Assembly (NCBI RefSeq): GCF_011752995.1 | Contig: NZ_VWWL01000006.1 | Span: 62,001-126,000 of the forward strand | Direction: 5' to 3' | Source: Burkholderia sp. Ax-1724 | Lineage (GTDB): Bacteria > Pseudomonadota > Gammaproteobacteria > Burkholderiales > Burkholderiaceae | Length of the DNA stretch: 64,000 bases | Shown here: one piece after another, positions 1 to 8,856 of the stretch | Layout of the letters: each line of letters starts with the position of its first letter | Numbering within the stretch: the first letter of the stretch is position 1 | Notes under the pieces: model-generated | What the model was told of the DNA's origin: nothing | Seen by the model: the letters and a program-made list of their open reading frames with translations, nothing else | Database searches by the model: none | Program-made: the position numbers and the translations under genes

Positions 1-205
1 GCGCTTTGTCCAGCAGTTCATCAATGCTCCCGAAGGTCTGCGCCACGTTATATCGCGCAGCCATCGCTTCGGCCTTTGCTGTGTCCATGTCGCAAATGCC
101 GACGACTTCAACATTCGGGAGTGCGGTCCATCCAGCGAGATGAAACTGGCTGAAATAGCCTGCGCCGATAACGGCGACGCGCCAGGACGGTTTGGAGACT
201 GACAT
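1..205 (-). CDS. Gfo/Idh/MocA-family NAD(P)-dependent oxidoreductase (N-terminal part only)
   Basis: The first 68 codons are present and the gene runs off the left edge. The N-terminus VAVIGAGYFSQFH has the GxGxxx nucleotide-binding pattern of a Rossmann fold, and an acid (CDMD) follows the second strand, as in NAD(P)-dependent members of the Gfo/Idh/MocA family. These enzymes oxidise or reduce sugars, inositols and sugar acids in the cytoplasm. It lies 13 nt after an isopropylmalate dehydrogenase-like gene on the same strand, so it is probably the distal gene of the sugar-catabolic operon. The substrate cannot be told from this fragment. Confidence 0.85.
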   Translation of the reverse strand, partial: MSVSKPSWRVAVIGAGYFSQFHLAGWTALPNVEVVGICDMDTAKAEAMAARYNVAQTFGSIDELLDKA

Positions 206-218
206 GTCGGACCTGGCG

Positions 219-1322
219 TTACGCGGTGAGGAATGAAACGACTTCATCCGTGATCGCTTTCGTACCGTGCGAGCCACCGAATTCAAACGGCAGAATCTTT
301 CCGCCCAAGAAAGTCTTTTCTACCGCGGCCTCGATAAGCGCCGCGCCATCGGCAAGACGTTGATCGCCCTGGCGGACTGCGAGCCACTGCAGCATCATGG
401 CTGCGGAGAGAATCATGGCGGTGGGGTTCGCCTTCCCCTGCCCGGCGATGTCGGGTGCGGTGCCGTGAGCCGGCTGGAACAGGCCGTGTTTGTCGCCGAT
501 GTCCGCCGACGGCGCCATTCCCATTCCGCCGACCAGTCCCGCAATGAGGTCGGACAGAATGTCGCCGAACATGTTCTCGGTCACCAGAACATCGAACGTC
601 CAGGGCTTCAGGACCAGATTCAACGCGACCGCATCGACGTAGGCGCTATCAGTGGCAACCCCGGCATGTCGCGCCGCAACGCTCTCGAAGACTTCGCGGA
701 AGAACGCCATGGACTCGAATACATTGGCTTTGTCGACGTTGGTCACGCGCGAGGCGCGGCCGTTCTGCGCGGCCCGTTGTTCAGCCAGCGCAAAGGCGAA
801 TTCGCAGATTCGCTCCGTACCCTGGCGGGTAATCCGCATCGTGTCGAACACTTCGACTTTCTGGCCGTTCTCGTCCCGCTTCACGTCTCCCCGGCCGCGA
901 GCATAGAAAAGGCCTTCGGTGTTTTCACGCACGAGAACCAGATCTATCTCGCGGCTCCTCGGATGAGCGAGGGGCAGCGGCAACCCGCCGAACGTTTTGA
1001 CGGGCCGCACGCCCGCATAAAGATCGAAATGAAATCGAAGATCGAGCTGAGGAATAACTTCGGTGCCATCCTTGCCGCGAACGTGGGGCAAACCCATTGC
1101 ACCGAAAAGAATGGCGTCGGCCCGATCGCAAACGGCGAGTGTTTCGTCGGGGAGCGCGACACCGCTCGCCAGGTAGTGCTGGGCTCCTGCCGGCTGGCTG
1201 TCCAGTTCGAACGCGACGCCGATTTTCTTGCCCACTTCGCCAAGGACATGGCACGCGGCTGCCATGACCTCTTCACCGATTCCGTCGCCCGGCAAAATGG
1301 CGATATGCCGACTGTTGCTCAT
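219..1322 (-). CDS. Isocitrate/isopropylmalate dehydrogenase-family enzyme (tartrate/IPM dehydrogenase-like)
   Basis: This 367-residue protein belongs to the metal- and NAD(P)-dependent beta-decarboxylating dehydrogenase family. It starts MSNSRHIAILPGDGIGEEV, the typical opening. It also carries LVLVRENTEG, the Asp motif in ENMFGDILSDL and the NAD-site motif GLFQPAHGTAPDIAG. The chosen ATG overlaps the stop of the upstream hydrolase gene (ATGA), which implies translational coupling; a longer upstream extension is less likely. Within a sugar transport and catabolism operon, a biosynthetic LeuB role is unlikely. Oxidative decarboxylation of a hydroxy-diacid such as tartrate or a malate derivative fits better. 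The exact substrate is inference. Confidence 0.8.
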   Translation of the reverse strand: MSNSRHIAILPGDGIGEEVMAAACHVLGEVGKKIGVAFELDSQPAGAQHYLASGVALPDETLAVCDRADAILFGAMGLPHVRGKDGTEVIPQLDLRFHFDLYAGVRPVKTFGGLPLPLAHPRSREIDLVLVRENTEGLFYARGRGDVKRDENGQKVEVFDTMRITRQGTERICEFAFALAEQRAAQNGRASRVTNVDKANVFESMAFFREVFESVAARHAGVATDSAYVDAVALNLVLKPWTFDVLVTENMFGDILSDLIAGLVGGMGMAPSADIGDKHGLFQPAHGTAPDIAGQGKANPTAMILSAAMMLQWLAVRQGDQRLADGAALIEAAVEKTFLGGKILPFEFGGSHGTKAITDEVVSFLTA

Positions 1323-2386
1323 GCCTTGCCTCCCGTGATTTCCTTGAGCTTCGAGAAAAAGCCCTTCTTGCGTTCGGAACCGATACGCCAGTCGACCGGC
1401 AACGACTGGAAGCCGCACGCCATCGATTCACGCGCGCCGCGGTAGTCGAAGAACCCCCAGCCGGCGTAACCTTCGACTGCCGCGACGAGATGGTTGTCGG
1501 GCTTGTCGAAATCGAAGTGATCGTCTTCGTTATAGAAAATCGGCTGGCCGCGATAAGCGGGCGAAGCCTTTGTACGCAGAAGCTGAAGGCGAATTCCATC
1601 GGGATTCGACTGTTGCCAGCCTTCCAGACCGGTGACGTGATTGCCGTGAACCAGAAGGAAATCGCTCGCACCGATGATGTTGTCCGCCACCGTATGGGGA
1701 TTGAGGATGCTGGCGCTGACGAGCAGCCGTTTGGCCGGTGTGTTGAATTTTCCTTCGGAACGGCTCTTTGCCCGCTCGATCAGTTCGTGACAGCGAGCGA
1801 CTTCGATAACAGGCTGATGGAACACCTTGTTGTCGATCTCGTTGCCGATTTCCAGCAGCACGTGATTGGCTGTGTGTTTTGCGAGCCAGTCGACCGTGTT
1901 ATCGACAGCCCGCACGACAGCCGCTTCGTCGGCGAACAGACGGGTGGATGCGCCGTAAAAAAGACCCAGCACGACGACCATGCCGAGCTCGTCGGTCGCC
2001 TGGAGTACTTTCTCGAGACGCTTCATCCAGGGCTCTTTCAGCGAGCCGTCGGACTCGAAGGCCGAAATGATCCAGGGCTGAATCGGCGAGTATCCACGAG
2101 GACTGCCGCCCTGCAGGTTGATACATACGGCGTCGAGACCGTGCGTCTTGTAGTCGGCCAGCGCAGCACAGAATTCAGCGGTATTGCGATCCGGGTCCCA
2201 CGGTCCGTCCGCGTAAGCCCACACGCCACGGGTCGTGGGGTTCTCGTCATCGGCAATCGCATTCGCCATGCGGCTGTTGAACAGCAAGCCTTCGATCCTG
2301 TTGCCGTTCCAGCTTCTGCCTTCCCATGTCGGGCGGCCGTTGATATGAAATTGATTTCCGGAAATGGAAACCACTGTCTTTCCCAT
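1319..2386 (-). CDS. Clan GH-A-like TIM-barrel glycoside hydrolase, cytoplasmic
   Basis: The protein has 355 residues and no signal peptide. Two features suggest a clan GH-A (beta/alpha)8 barrel: LLEIGNEID, where the Glu after Asn would be the acid/base, and a later FYNEDDH, where a Glu could be the nucleophile. A barrel-end GWGFFDYRG follows. The start has a good site (AAGGAG, 6-nt spacing). The gene overlaps the downstream dehydrogenase by 4 nt and lies 130 nt after the GntR gene. An intracellular hydrolase beside an ABC importer suggests uptake of an intact oligosaccharide or glycoside that is cleaved inside. I cannot assign a GH family number or substrate with confidence. Confidence 0.65.
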   Translation of the reverse strand: MGKTVVSISGNQFHINGRPTWEGRSWNGNRIEGLLFNSRMANAIADDENPTTRGVWAYADGPWDPDRNTAEFCAALADYKTHGLDAVCINLQGGSPRGYSPIQPWIISAFESDGSLKEPWMKRLEKVLQATDELGMVVVLGLFYGASTRLFADEAAVVRAVDNTVDWLAKHTANHVLLEIGNEIDNKVFHQPVIEVARCHELIERAKSRSEGKFNTPAKRLLVSASILNPHTVADNIIGASDFLLVHGNHVTGLEGWQQSNPDGIRLQLLRTKASPAYRGQPIFYNEDDHFDFDKPDNHLVAAVEGYAGWGFFDYRGARESMACGFQSLPVDWRIGSERKKGFFSKLKEITGGKA

Positions 2387-2515
2387 TTTGTACTCCTTAT
2401 AGTATTGACGATACCGATGCGCTTACGTCGTGATCCGACTGGCACAGTCATGACAATGGTGCGGCTGTCGAGCTAATCCCGTGTTCTGTGTTCGACAGCC
2501 GCCGTTATTCGGCTG

Positions 2516-3205
2516 TTACATGTGCTGGAACTTGTAGCGGTCGAAAATTTCCAGCAATTCCTTGCTCGCCCGGCGGCGATGCAACAGATTGTCGCGCGCC
2601 GCCCCTTCCGCATCGCCGTGGCGGATTTTCTCAACCAACGCCATATGTTCGTGCGTCGACGCGGTCGGGAACGGGCGTAGCCTGAGCGAAAAAAGCCGCG
2701 CCCGATGCGAGCGATCCCAGTAGTGAAAAACCGCTTCCGCGAGGAGCTTGTTTCCGGCGAGGGTCACGAGATACATGTGAAACTTTTCGTCGGCACGCGC
2801 CCAAGAATCGAGGTCGTTCTTCTCTAGTGCCTTCGCCATATCCGACGTCGCATCGATGAGAGGCTTCAACTCCTCCTCGGTGGGCCGCCGCCGCGTCAAC
2901 ATCTCGACCGCCGTGCTTTCGAGAGAGCCCAGAATTTCATAGATCTCGCGCATCATGACCGGCGACACCGGCAAAACGCGCATGCCACGACGCGGGACGA
3001 CCTCGACGAGCCCTTCGTTGTGGAGACGCATCAGCGCCTCTCGCACGGGGGTGCGGCTCATACCGAGTTCCTGCGCGATCTCCTGCTCCATCGCGTTGTA
3101 GCCCGGCGTCCAGACGTTGTCGAGAATCCGGCGACGAATGGCCTTATAGGCACTGTCGGAAAGAGAGCCTGCTTCCTGATCCTGATCGACTGGGGAAGTA
3201 CTCAT
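2516..3205 (-). CDS. GntR-family (FadR/FCD subfamily) transcriptional regulator
   Basis: This 229-residue protein has an N-terminal winged helix (about residues 18-82, with ELGMSRTPVREALMRL as recognition helix region and a PRRGMRV wing). An all-helical FCD ligand domain (about 95-220) follows. FCD proteins usually repress catabolic operons and release DNA on binding an acid or sugar metabolite. The chosen ATG overlaps the stop of the SMP-30 gene (ATGA), so the two are cotranslated. Two nearly identical palindromic sites, one before the SMP-30 gene and one before the transporter gene, are the likely operators, giving autoregulation. The effector is unknown. Confidence 0.88.
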   Translation of the reverse strand: MSTSPVDQDQEAGSLSDSAYKAIRRRILDNVWTPGYNAMEQEIAQELGMSRTPVREALMRLHNEGLVEVVPRRGMRVLPVSPVMMREIYEILGSLESTAVEMLTRRRPTEEELKPLIDATSDMAKALEKNDLDSWARADEKFHMYLVTLAGNKLLAEAVFHYWDRSHRARLFSLRLRPFPTASTHEHMALVEKIRHGDAEGAARDNLLHRRRASKELLEIFDRYKFQHM

Positions 3206-4179
3206 GCAAAACTCCAATGAACGGGAGGGACGCCCGCGACAGGCATGCGGATCGTCGCGAGAGAGTCCCCGAGCAGACAACCCAGAAAACCTGTCTGCAG
3301 ATCGTGCCCGCCGAATGCGAGGCTCGATATATTGCGAAGTACTTTGCTCCTGACGTTGTCGAGGTGGGGCCGATCCATACGCGAGTTGACGAATGCTTCT
3401 TCCACCCAGCCGAGATGCGAAGGCTCACAATCTTCCAGGTAGATTTCGCTGCGCCCGTTCCGGTCGACCCGCAGCACGCGATTGCTCACGATACTGGTAA
3501 TCCAGAAGTTACCCTCGACGTCCTGCGCCAAACCGTCGGGATAAGTCCCCGCGCCAAATTCGGCGAATACTTCCTTCTGTCCAAGCGATCCATCTTCGGC
3601 AACGCGGAATCTCGAGAGCTTTCGGCCGAAGGTTTCGTTGACGTACAGATAATGATGGGTCGCGTCCAGCACGCACTCGTTGGTGTAACCCAAACCGTCC
3701 GCAACGATACGCGCTCCGCGCTCATCGATCAGCACCACGAAACCATCGGCAACATCGGGCCGATAGCCGGCCGCTCGCGGCACCTTGCGGGTACTGACCG
3801 TGACCCAAAGCCGTCCGAGATGATCGGCGACGACGAAGTTGGTCGGCGGAAGATCAAGCCCGTCGACTGTGCGAAGAACCGTACTGACGCTACCGTCGCG
3901 CTGCAATCTGAACAGACCGCCGCGCTCGGCCCCGAGATGGGCAATCAGGAAACTGCCGTCACGCTGAAGCGCAATCCCGTTCGGCTTTAATGTCTCGCCG
4001 TCTACAGCGTGACCCAGATAGGTGACCTGCTGCCCCGACGGACGGATTTCGGTGACGCCGCCACGCCAGTCCGCCACGAACAGCGCACCGGATTCGGTCG
4101 CAAGAACGCACTCAGGGCGCTGTAAGTCCTGCCCCGTAAAAGCGATTGCGCTAACGTCGCCACTCATCGATTGCTCCAT
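3202..4179 (-). CDS. SMP-30/gluconolactonase/LRE-family lactonase
   Basis: The protein has 325 residues, a usual length for the six-bladed beta-propeller SMP-30/gluconolactonase family, which hydrolyses sugar lactones with a bound divalent metal. Family-like stretches are ECVLATESGALFVADW near the start, KPNGIALQRDGSFLIAH, the YTNECVLDATHHYLYVNET blade and TYPDGLAQDVEGNFW. A start 12 nt further in (4167) has the better ribosome site (GGAG, 6-nt spacing) and gives MSGDV; either could be used. It sits between the ABC transporter genes and the GntR gene, immediately after a putative operator, so it probably opens a lactone formed during sugar oxidation. Confidence 0.85.
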   Translation of the reverse strand: MEQSMSGDVSAIAFTGQDLQRPECVLATESGALFVADWRGGVTEIRPSGQQVTYLGHAVDGETLKPNGIALQRDGSFLIAHLGAERGGLFRLQRDGSVSTVLRTVDGLDLPPTNFVVADHLGRLWVTVSTRKVPRAAGYRPDVADGFVVLIDERGARIVADGLGYTNECVLDATHHYLYVNETFGRKLSRFRVAEDGSLGQKEVFAEFGAGTYPDGLAQDVEGNFWITSIVSNRVLRVDRNGRSEIYLEDCEPSHLGWVEEAFVNSRMDRPHLDNVRSKVLRNISSLAFGGHDLQTGFLGCLLGDSLATIRMPVAGVPPVHWSFA

Positions 4180-4200
4180 GACCCTTCAATGCCAGATTGT

Positions 4201-4220
4201 ATTCGTTAATGCATACGTTG
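4201..4220. promoter_or_regulatory. Putative GntR operator, copy 1
   Basis: ATTCGTTAATGCATACGTTG matches the site at 8604-8623 at 18 of 20 positions. The core AATGCATACGTT is a near-palindrome. It lies 21 nt upstream of the SMP-30 gene, in the gap after the ABC ATPase gene. The neighbouring FCD-type GntR protein is the obvious candidate binder; this is inference. Confidence 0.6.
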
Positions 4221-4271
4221 AGATCAAGGTTAACCCTGAACCATTTCTCGCGTATTCCCCGCGCACTCGCC

Positions 4272-5348
4272 TCAATCCGCATTGAGGCGCTCTCCGCTAT
4301 GGCTGTCGAAAATATGCAGCTGGTTGGAAGGCATCGCGATCTGCAGTGCCTGACCGACCGTGAAATCCAGCGCACCGTCGACGACGGCCGTGATCCGTTC
4401 GGATGCGACGTTCAGCAGCAAATGCGTTTGCGCACCGGTCGGCTCGATGATCTCCACGGTTGCCGCCATGCGATTCTCACTGCGCTCCAACGACAACGCC
4501 TCCGGCCGGATGCCGACCGTTACCGCCTGCCCTTCGCTCACACTCGCGGCAGGAAGCACAGCCCTTCCGCCTCCGGCGAAACGCGCCGCGAATCCATCGG
4601 CGATCTTCTCTACCGTCGCTTCGAGAAGGTTCATGGCAGGCGACCCGATAAAAGTCGCGACGAAGCGATTCGCGGGCCGTCGATAAAGCTCCATCGGAGA
4701 GCCCTGCTGAGCGATGCGGCCGCCGTTCAGCACGACGATCCGGTCGGCAAGCGTCATCGCCTCGATCTGGTCATGTGTGACGTAAATCGACGTGGTCCGC
4801 ATTTTCTGATGCAAAGCCTTGATTTCCGCGCGCATCTGCACGCGAAGCTTTGCATCGAGATTGGACAGAGGCTCGTCGAAAAGAAACGCTTCCGGCTGAC
4901 GCACAACGGCACGCCCCATGGCCACGCGCTGACGCTGACCACCCGAGAGTTGCGCGGGCCGCCGCTCGAGCAGCGCCGTCAGATCCATCATGCGCGCCGC
5001 CTCGGTGACACGCTCCTTGATACGCGCCTTCGACTCCCCTGCAAGCTTCAGGTTAAAGCTCATGTTCTCCGCCACGTTCATGTGCGGATAAAGCGCATAC
5101 GACTGGAACACCATGGCGATATTGCGATCACGCGCGCTCAGTCGGGACACCGATTTGCCGCTGATCCTGACATCGCCCGAGGTAGCCTCTTCGAGCCCTG
5201 CGATGATTCGCAGAAGCGTCGACTTCCCGCAGCCGGACGGACCGACCAGCGCCACGAATTCTCCATCGGCAATATCAATGTCGATGTTCTGAATGACCTT
5301 CACGGACTCGAACGTCTTTTCCAGATTTTTTAGGGCGATTGCTCCCAT
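4272..5348 (-). CDS. Sugar ABC transporter ATP-binding protein (UgpC/MalK type)
   Basis: The 358-residue length is typical of MalK/UgpC-type ATPases. Visible motifs are Walker A GPSGCGKST (36-44), Q-loop Q82, signature LSGGQ (134-138), Walker B AFLFDE (154-159), the D-loop SNLDAKLR and the H-loop VTHDQ. A C-terminal TOBE-like regulatory region (about 240-358) is present, as expected for carbohydrate importers. It follows two permease genes on the same strand with a 24-nt gap, so it powers the same importer. The start has a GGAG site 6 nt upstream. Confidence 0.93.
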   Translation of the reverse strand: MGAIALKNLEKTFESVKVIQNIDIDIADGEFVALVGPSGCGKSTLLRIIAGLEEATSGDVRISGKSVSRLSARDRNIAMVFQSYALYPHMNVAENMSFNLKLAGESKARIKERVTEAARMMDLTALLERRPAQLSGGQRQRVAMGRAVVRQPEAFLFDEPLSNLDAKLRVQMRAEIKALHQKMRTTSIYVTHDQIEAMTLADRIVVLNGGRIAQQGSPMELYRRPANRFVATFIGSPAMNLLEATVEKIADGFAARFAGGGRAVLPAASVSEGQAVTVGIRPEALSLERSENRMAATVEIIEPTGAQTHLLLNVASERITAVVDGALDFTVGQALQIAMPSNQLHIFDSHSGERLNAD

Positions 5349-5372
5349 CTCTCTCTCCAGTATGCGTCGGGT

Positions 5373-6269
5373 TCAGCCTTTAACGGCGCCGGCGGTGATA
5401 CCCGTGGTCAATTGCTTCTTGAGCAGCAGATACCCCACGACCATGGGGGCAACCGCGAAGACGATGGAAGCCGCCATCATTCCGTAGTCCACCGAGTACT
5501 CCGTCTTTGCAAATGCCAGCGCGACGGACAGCGTACGGTTCTGCGCATCGGGCAACAGAAGAAGCGCCGTCATGTAATCGTTCCAGATTGAAACAAACGC
5601 GAGAATCATGATGGTGGCGATGCCGTTCCGGCTAAGCGGCAGAATGACCCTTGAAAAAAGCGCCCATACGCTCGCACCGTCGACCGTGGCCGCCTCGTCG
5701 ATTTCCGCGGGAATCGCACGCATGAAACCCGTCAGGATGAAAATCGACACCGGAATCTGCTCGGTCGCATAGACAAGGGCAATGCCATACTTCGTTCCCA
5801 TGAGCCCGAGTTTCGTGAAAAGCACATAGGTCATGGGCAGAACCGAAACATTCGGAACAAGTACCGCCACCGTAAAGAACAGCAGGATGTACTCCGCGAA
5901 CTTGAACTTGAACCGCGTCAGGGCGAACGACAAAGGAACCACGACAACGAGAAGCAAGCCGAGGCTGACCGCCGTGATCGACACCGAGTTCCAGAAGCTC
6001 AAAGGGATATTGGTGCTGGTAAATAGCCGCTCGTAATTGCTGAAGTCGAGGTGCCGCGGCAACAGGGAGATCGACGTCAGGATCGAGTTGCTCGATCTGA
6101 ACGAATTCCCGATGACCCAGATCAGCGGAAACAGCGTCAGCACGGCGTGCAGACAGAGCACGCCATAGACCAGAACCAACGAAACCGGAGAATGTTCCCT
6201 GACCCGACGCTCCGCCGGCGATTCATTCAAGGACGGGCGTCCCATGAGTGCCTTGATACGAACTTGCAT
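5373..6269 (-). CDS. Sugar ABC transporter permease (MalG/UgpE type)
   Basis: The protein has 298 residues with an N-terminal soluble stretch and about six membrane helices. The cytoplasmic EAA loop is EIDEAATVDGASVWALF, which contacts the ATPase. The gene lies 7 nt after the first permease gene and 24 nt before the ATPase gene. It forms half of the heterodimeric inner-membrane channel. The start ATG has GAGG 5 nt upstream. Confidence 0.92.
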   Translation of the reverse strand: MQVRIKALMGRPSLNESPAERRVREHSPVSLVLVYGVLCLHAVLTLFPLIWVIGNSFRSSNSILTSISLLPRHLDFSNYERLFTSTNIPLSFWNSVSITAVSLGLLLVVVVPLSFALTRFKFKFAEYILLFFTVAVLVPNVSVLPMTYVLFTKLGLMGTKYGIALVYATEQIPVSIFILTGFMRAIPAEIDEAATVDGASVWALFSRVILPLSRNGIATIMILAFVSIWNDYMTALLLLPDAQNRTLSVALAFAKTEYSVDYGMMAASIVFAVAPMVVGYLLLKKQLTTGITAGAVKG

Positions 6270-6276
6270 TCTGACC

Positions 6277-7149
6277 TCAGTAACTGGAAGGTGCCATGAC
6301 CTTGCGGGTCGCGAGCGTGGCGCACAAACCGATCAGGAAAATCGACGTTGCGATAGCAGTGCCGTAACCGAATTCCAGACTGCCGAAAATCGTCTGATAC
6401 ATCCACGTCGCGGGAACCTGCGTGGCGGTACCGGGTCCGCCGCGCGTCATCACGAACACGTAGTCGAACGACTTCAGCGCGCCCGATATCGCCAGTACGA
6501 TGCAAACCTGCAATGCGGGCATGATGCTCGGCACCGTGATGCTCCTGAACAGGCGGAAACCGCGGGCTCCGTCGATCTTCGCCGCATCGTACAGATCCGG
6601 CGATACGCCGTGCATGGCCGCGAGGAGAATGACGAAGAAGTAGCCGATGGTGTGCCAGATCGGCACGGCGATAACGGCGAACAACGCAGTGTGACTATTG
6701 GAAAGCCAGCTGGTGGCCAGCTTGCCGAGCCCCACTCCTCTCAGCACTTCATTGATCAGCCCGGCGTCCTTGTCGTACAGCAACGTGAACAGCAGACTGA
6801 TGGCCGCCGACGAAATAACCACCGGAATGAAGAACGCGGTCTCGAAGAACCCATGCCCTCGCAGCTTGCCGCGCAACAGGCTCGCCAGAACCAGCGCGAT
6901 GCCAACCTTGAACACGATCGCAAGCACGGCCCATAGGCCAATACGGTAGAGCCCGGCCATGTATACGCCGTCGGTAAAAAGACGCGCATAGTTGGCAAGC
7001 CCGACGAATGCGGGATGACCGAAGAAGTTCCACGAAGTGAAGCTGAAAAAGATCGTCTGCGCAAATGGAAGAACGAAGAAAATTCCATATAGAAGAAGCG
7101 CAGGAATGATATACAGGACTACTTCCCATCTAAATTTCAATGAACCCAT
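6277..7149 (-). CDS. Sugar ABC transporter permease (MalF/UgpA type)
   Basis: The protein has 290 residues from the ATG with a clear AAGGA site 7 nt upstream; an in-frame TTG 36 nt earlier lacks one. Several hydrophobic helices are seen, starting at VVLYIIPALLLYGIFFVLPF. The EAA-type loop is DLYDAAKIDGARGFRLFRSI. It pairs with the next gene to form the channel and follows the substrate-binding protein gene after a 36-nt gap. Confidence 0.92.
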   Translation of the reverse strand: MGSLKFRWEVVLYIIPALLLYGIFFVLPFAQTIFFSFTSWNFFGHPAFVGLANYARLFTDGVYMAGLYRIGLWAVLAIVFKVGIALVLASLLRGKLRGHGFFETAFFIPVVISSAAISLLFTLLYDKDAGLINEVLRGVGLGKLATSWLSNSHTALFAVIAVPIWHTIGYFFVILLAAMHGVSPDLYDAAKIDGARGFRLFRSITVPSIMPALQVCIVLAISGALKSFDYVFVMTRGGPGTATQVPATWMYQTIFGSLEFGYGTAIATSIFLIGLCATLATRKVMAPSSY

Positions 7150-7185
7150 GCTCAATTCCTTCCTGGATCGTATGATGACGCCCAA

Positions 7186-8565
7186 TCAGCTCCGCATGAT
7201 TTCCGCGAACTTTGCCACGTACTCCTGCGGGGTGTACTTTCCTTCGATAAATTCCGACATCAGCGGTTCGTAGCGCGTGCGCTGCGCGGGCTTCATCAGC
7301 TTCGGCACCCATTTGTTGCCGGGAGCCGCAAGCGCCGCTTTCAGGGTTTCGACGGATAGCTGCCCTACCGCCGCGGGATCGACCTCGAGGTCGAGCTGCG
7401 GCATCTGTACCTTGGCGGTTTCGGTGAAATAGCGCGCGGTTTGCCGATTCGTCATCCGGCGAATGAATTCCTGTATGTACGGTCTGCGCGCCGCATCGGC
7501 ATATTGCTTCGAACTCGCGTACCAGAGCGAAGTGAGATCGCGCTCGACCCGGAAGTCGTGCTGTACGCCATCGGGAATCGCCGGAAAGTTCAGTACCTGA
7601 AGGTCGCCCGCGATCTTCGGATCGATCTCGAAGAGACGGAACGACGCATCGATCAGGAACGCCGCTTTTTCGGTGTTGGTGTACTTCGCATAGACCAGAT
7701 CGCTGGACAGGGTAATGCCGTCGCTTGGAATGTTCCCGCCAAGCAGTTGCTGCACGAGGGTCGATGCCCGGACCATATCGGGTGAATCGGCCGGCTCCAG
7801 GCCGCCGTGTATCCTGACCGCCCGCTCGTTGCCGAGACAGCGGCTCATGACGTAGTTGTAGACCCGCGCGGCCATACTGTCGTTGCCGTTATTGATCGAC
7901 CACGGTATCTCTCCGGCGGCACGCAATCTGGGTCCTGCTGCGACCAGTTCGTCCCAGGTCGTCGGAACCGGGACTTTCGCCCGGTCGAGAATCTTTCTGT
8001 TGACGAGCAGCCAGATATAGAACATCTGGGCGGGAATGCCGTATACGACGCCCTTTCGCGTTGCCGTGTCCCACGAGCTGTCGTCGAAAAGACCCTTGAA
8101 AAAGGGATCGTTCTGGCTCCATGCGGTCAGGTCTGCCAGTCGTCCTGCCTCGGCGATCTGGTCGAGCCCATAACTCGGATCGAGCCGCCAGAAAGTAAAC
8201 ACGTCGGGTAACCGGTCGCTCAGCGCATCGAGCTTGATCTTTGTCTGATGATCGAATCCCGGCGTCGCTTCGTGAATAAGCTTGATGTTCGGATAGTCGC
8301 GCTGAAATTCATTCAGTACTTTCGTGAAAGGCTTTGCCAACGGCTCGGCGCCCGCATAAGTGGTCGCGACGCGCATCGAAAAGCCCGGACCATCCGAAGG
8401 CGGCGGTGCATAGGGCGACGCCGCCAAAGCCGTCTTCGCAGTCAGTCCTCCGCTAGCGATACTTATGGCCAACGCCGCAAGATGCCGCAACGCGTCACGC
8501 CTCGGCATCGCACGGTCGAGCTGAATCAGTGCACGTGTTGAACGGCTCACGATTTTCGTCTCCAT
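7186..8565 (-). CDS. ABC transporter substrate-binding protein (family 1, sugar type)
   Basis: The protein has 459 residues from the chosen ATG. It carries an unusually late signal sequence with a PRRDALRHL twin-arginine-like motif near residue 20, followed by a hydrophobic stretch and an Ala-rich cleavage region (KTALAAS), suggesting Tat export. The body resembles family 1 extracellular solute-binding proteins for sugars (PDVFTFWRLDPSYGLDQ, GIPAQMFYIWLLVNRKIL). It is the first gene of the transporter operon, 38 nt downstream of a predicted operator. A TTG start at 8589 is possible but lacks support. The ligand is unknown, presumably a sugar or short oligosaccharide. Confidence 0.88.
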   Translation of the reverse strand: METKIVSRSTRALIQLDRAMPRRDALRHLAALAISIASGGLTAKTALAASPYAPPPSDGPGFSMRVATTYAGAEPLAKPFTKVLNEFQRDYPNIKLIHEATPGFDHQTKIKLDALSDRLPDVFTFWRLDPSYGLDQIAEAGRLADLTAWSQNDPFFKGLFDDSSWDTATRKGVVYGIPAQMFYIWLLVNRKILDRAKVPVPTTWDELVAAGPRLRAAGEIPWSINNGNDSMAARVYNYVMSRCLGNERAVRIHGGLEPADSPDMVRASTLVQQLLGGNIPSDGITLSSDLVYAKYTNTEKAAFLIDASFRLFEIDPKIAGDLQVLNFPAIPDGVQHDFRVERDLTSLWYASSKQYADAARRPYIQEFIRRMTNRQTARYFTETAKVQMPQLDLEVDPAAVGQLSVETLKAALAAPGNKWVPKLMKPAQRTRYEPLMSEFIEGKYTPQEYVAKFAEIMRS

Positions 8566-8603
8566 CAGAAGTCTTATGCTTCGCTTCAAGTATGCACGAT
8601 ATT

Positions 8604-8623
8604 ATTCGTTAACGTATACGTTG
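8604..8623. promoter_or_regulatory. Putative GntR operator, copy 2
   Basis: The site contains AACGTATACGTT (8611-8622), a perfect 12-bp palindrome, within a 20-bp stretch 18/20 identical to 4201-4220. It lies just upstream of the substrate-binding protein gene, where a repressor would block the main transporter promoter. The core with central GTATAC resembles operators of FCD-type GntR proteins. Assignment to the GntR gene at 2516 is inference. Confidence 0.65.
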
Positions 8624-8856
8624 TGCGTCAGGATAAACCCCAGGACGGGCGACACGACCGGCATCTCAATCAAGGGACATAACCGCGCTCTGCCACGGAC
8701 GACGGGCGTCCCGCCCGGAAAGCGGGAACGGATAATGGCGGTGGGAAGTTTGAGCCGTGCGATGTGAATGCCGAGCCGGCGTTGGAAGCGAATGCGCAGC
8801 TTGTCGAAGCCGGCAAACCGCGCATGGGGCGCTCGACTAAGGGGGGACTTGAAGCA

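Noticed and set aside
267..1445. 392-codon plus-strand ORF opposite the isopropylmalate dehydrogenase-like gene
   Set aside because: It is antisense to a clear gene, has no recognisable family and no ribosome site; typical GC-rich codon shadow.
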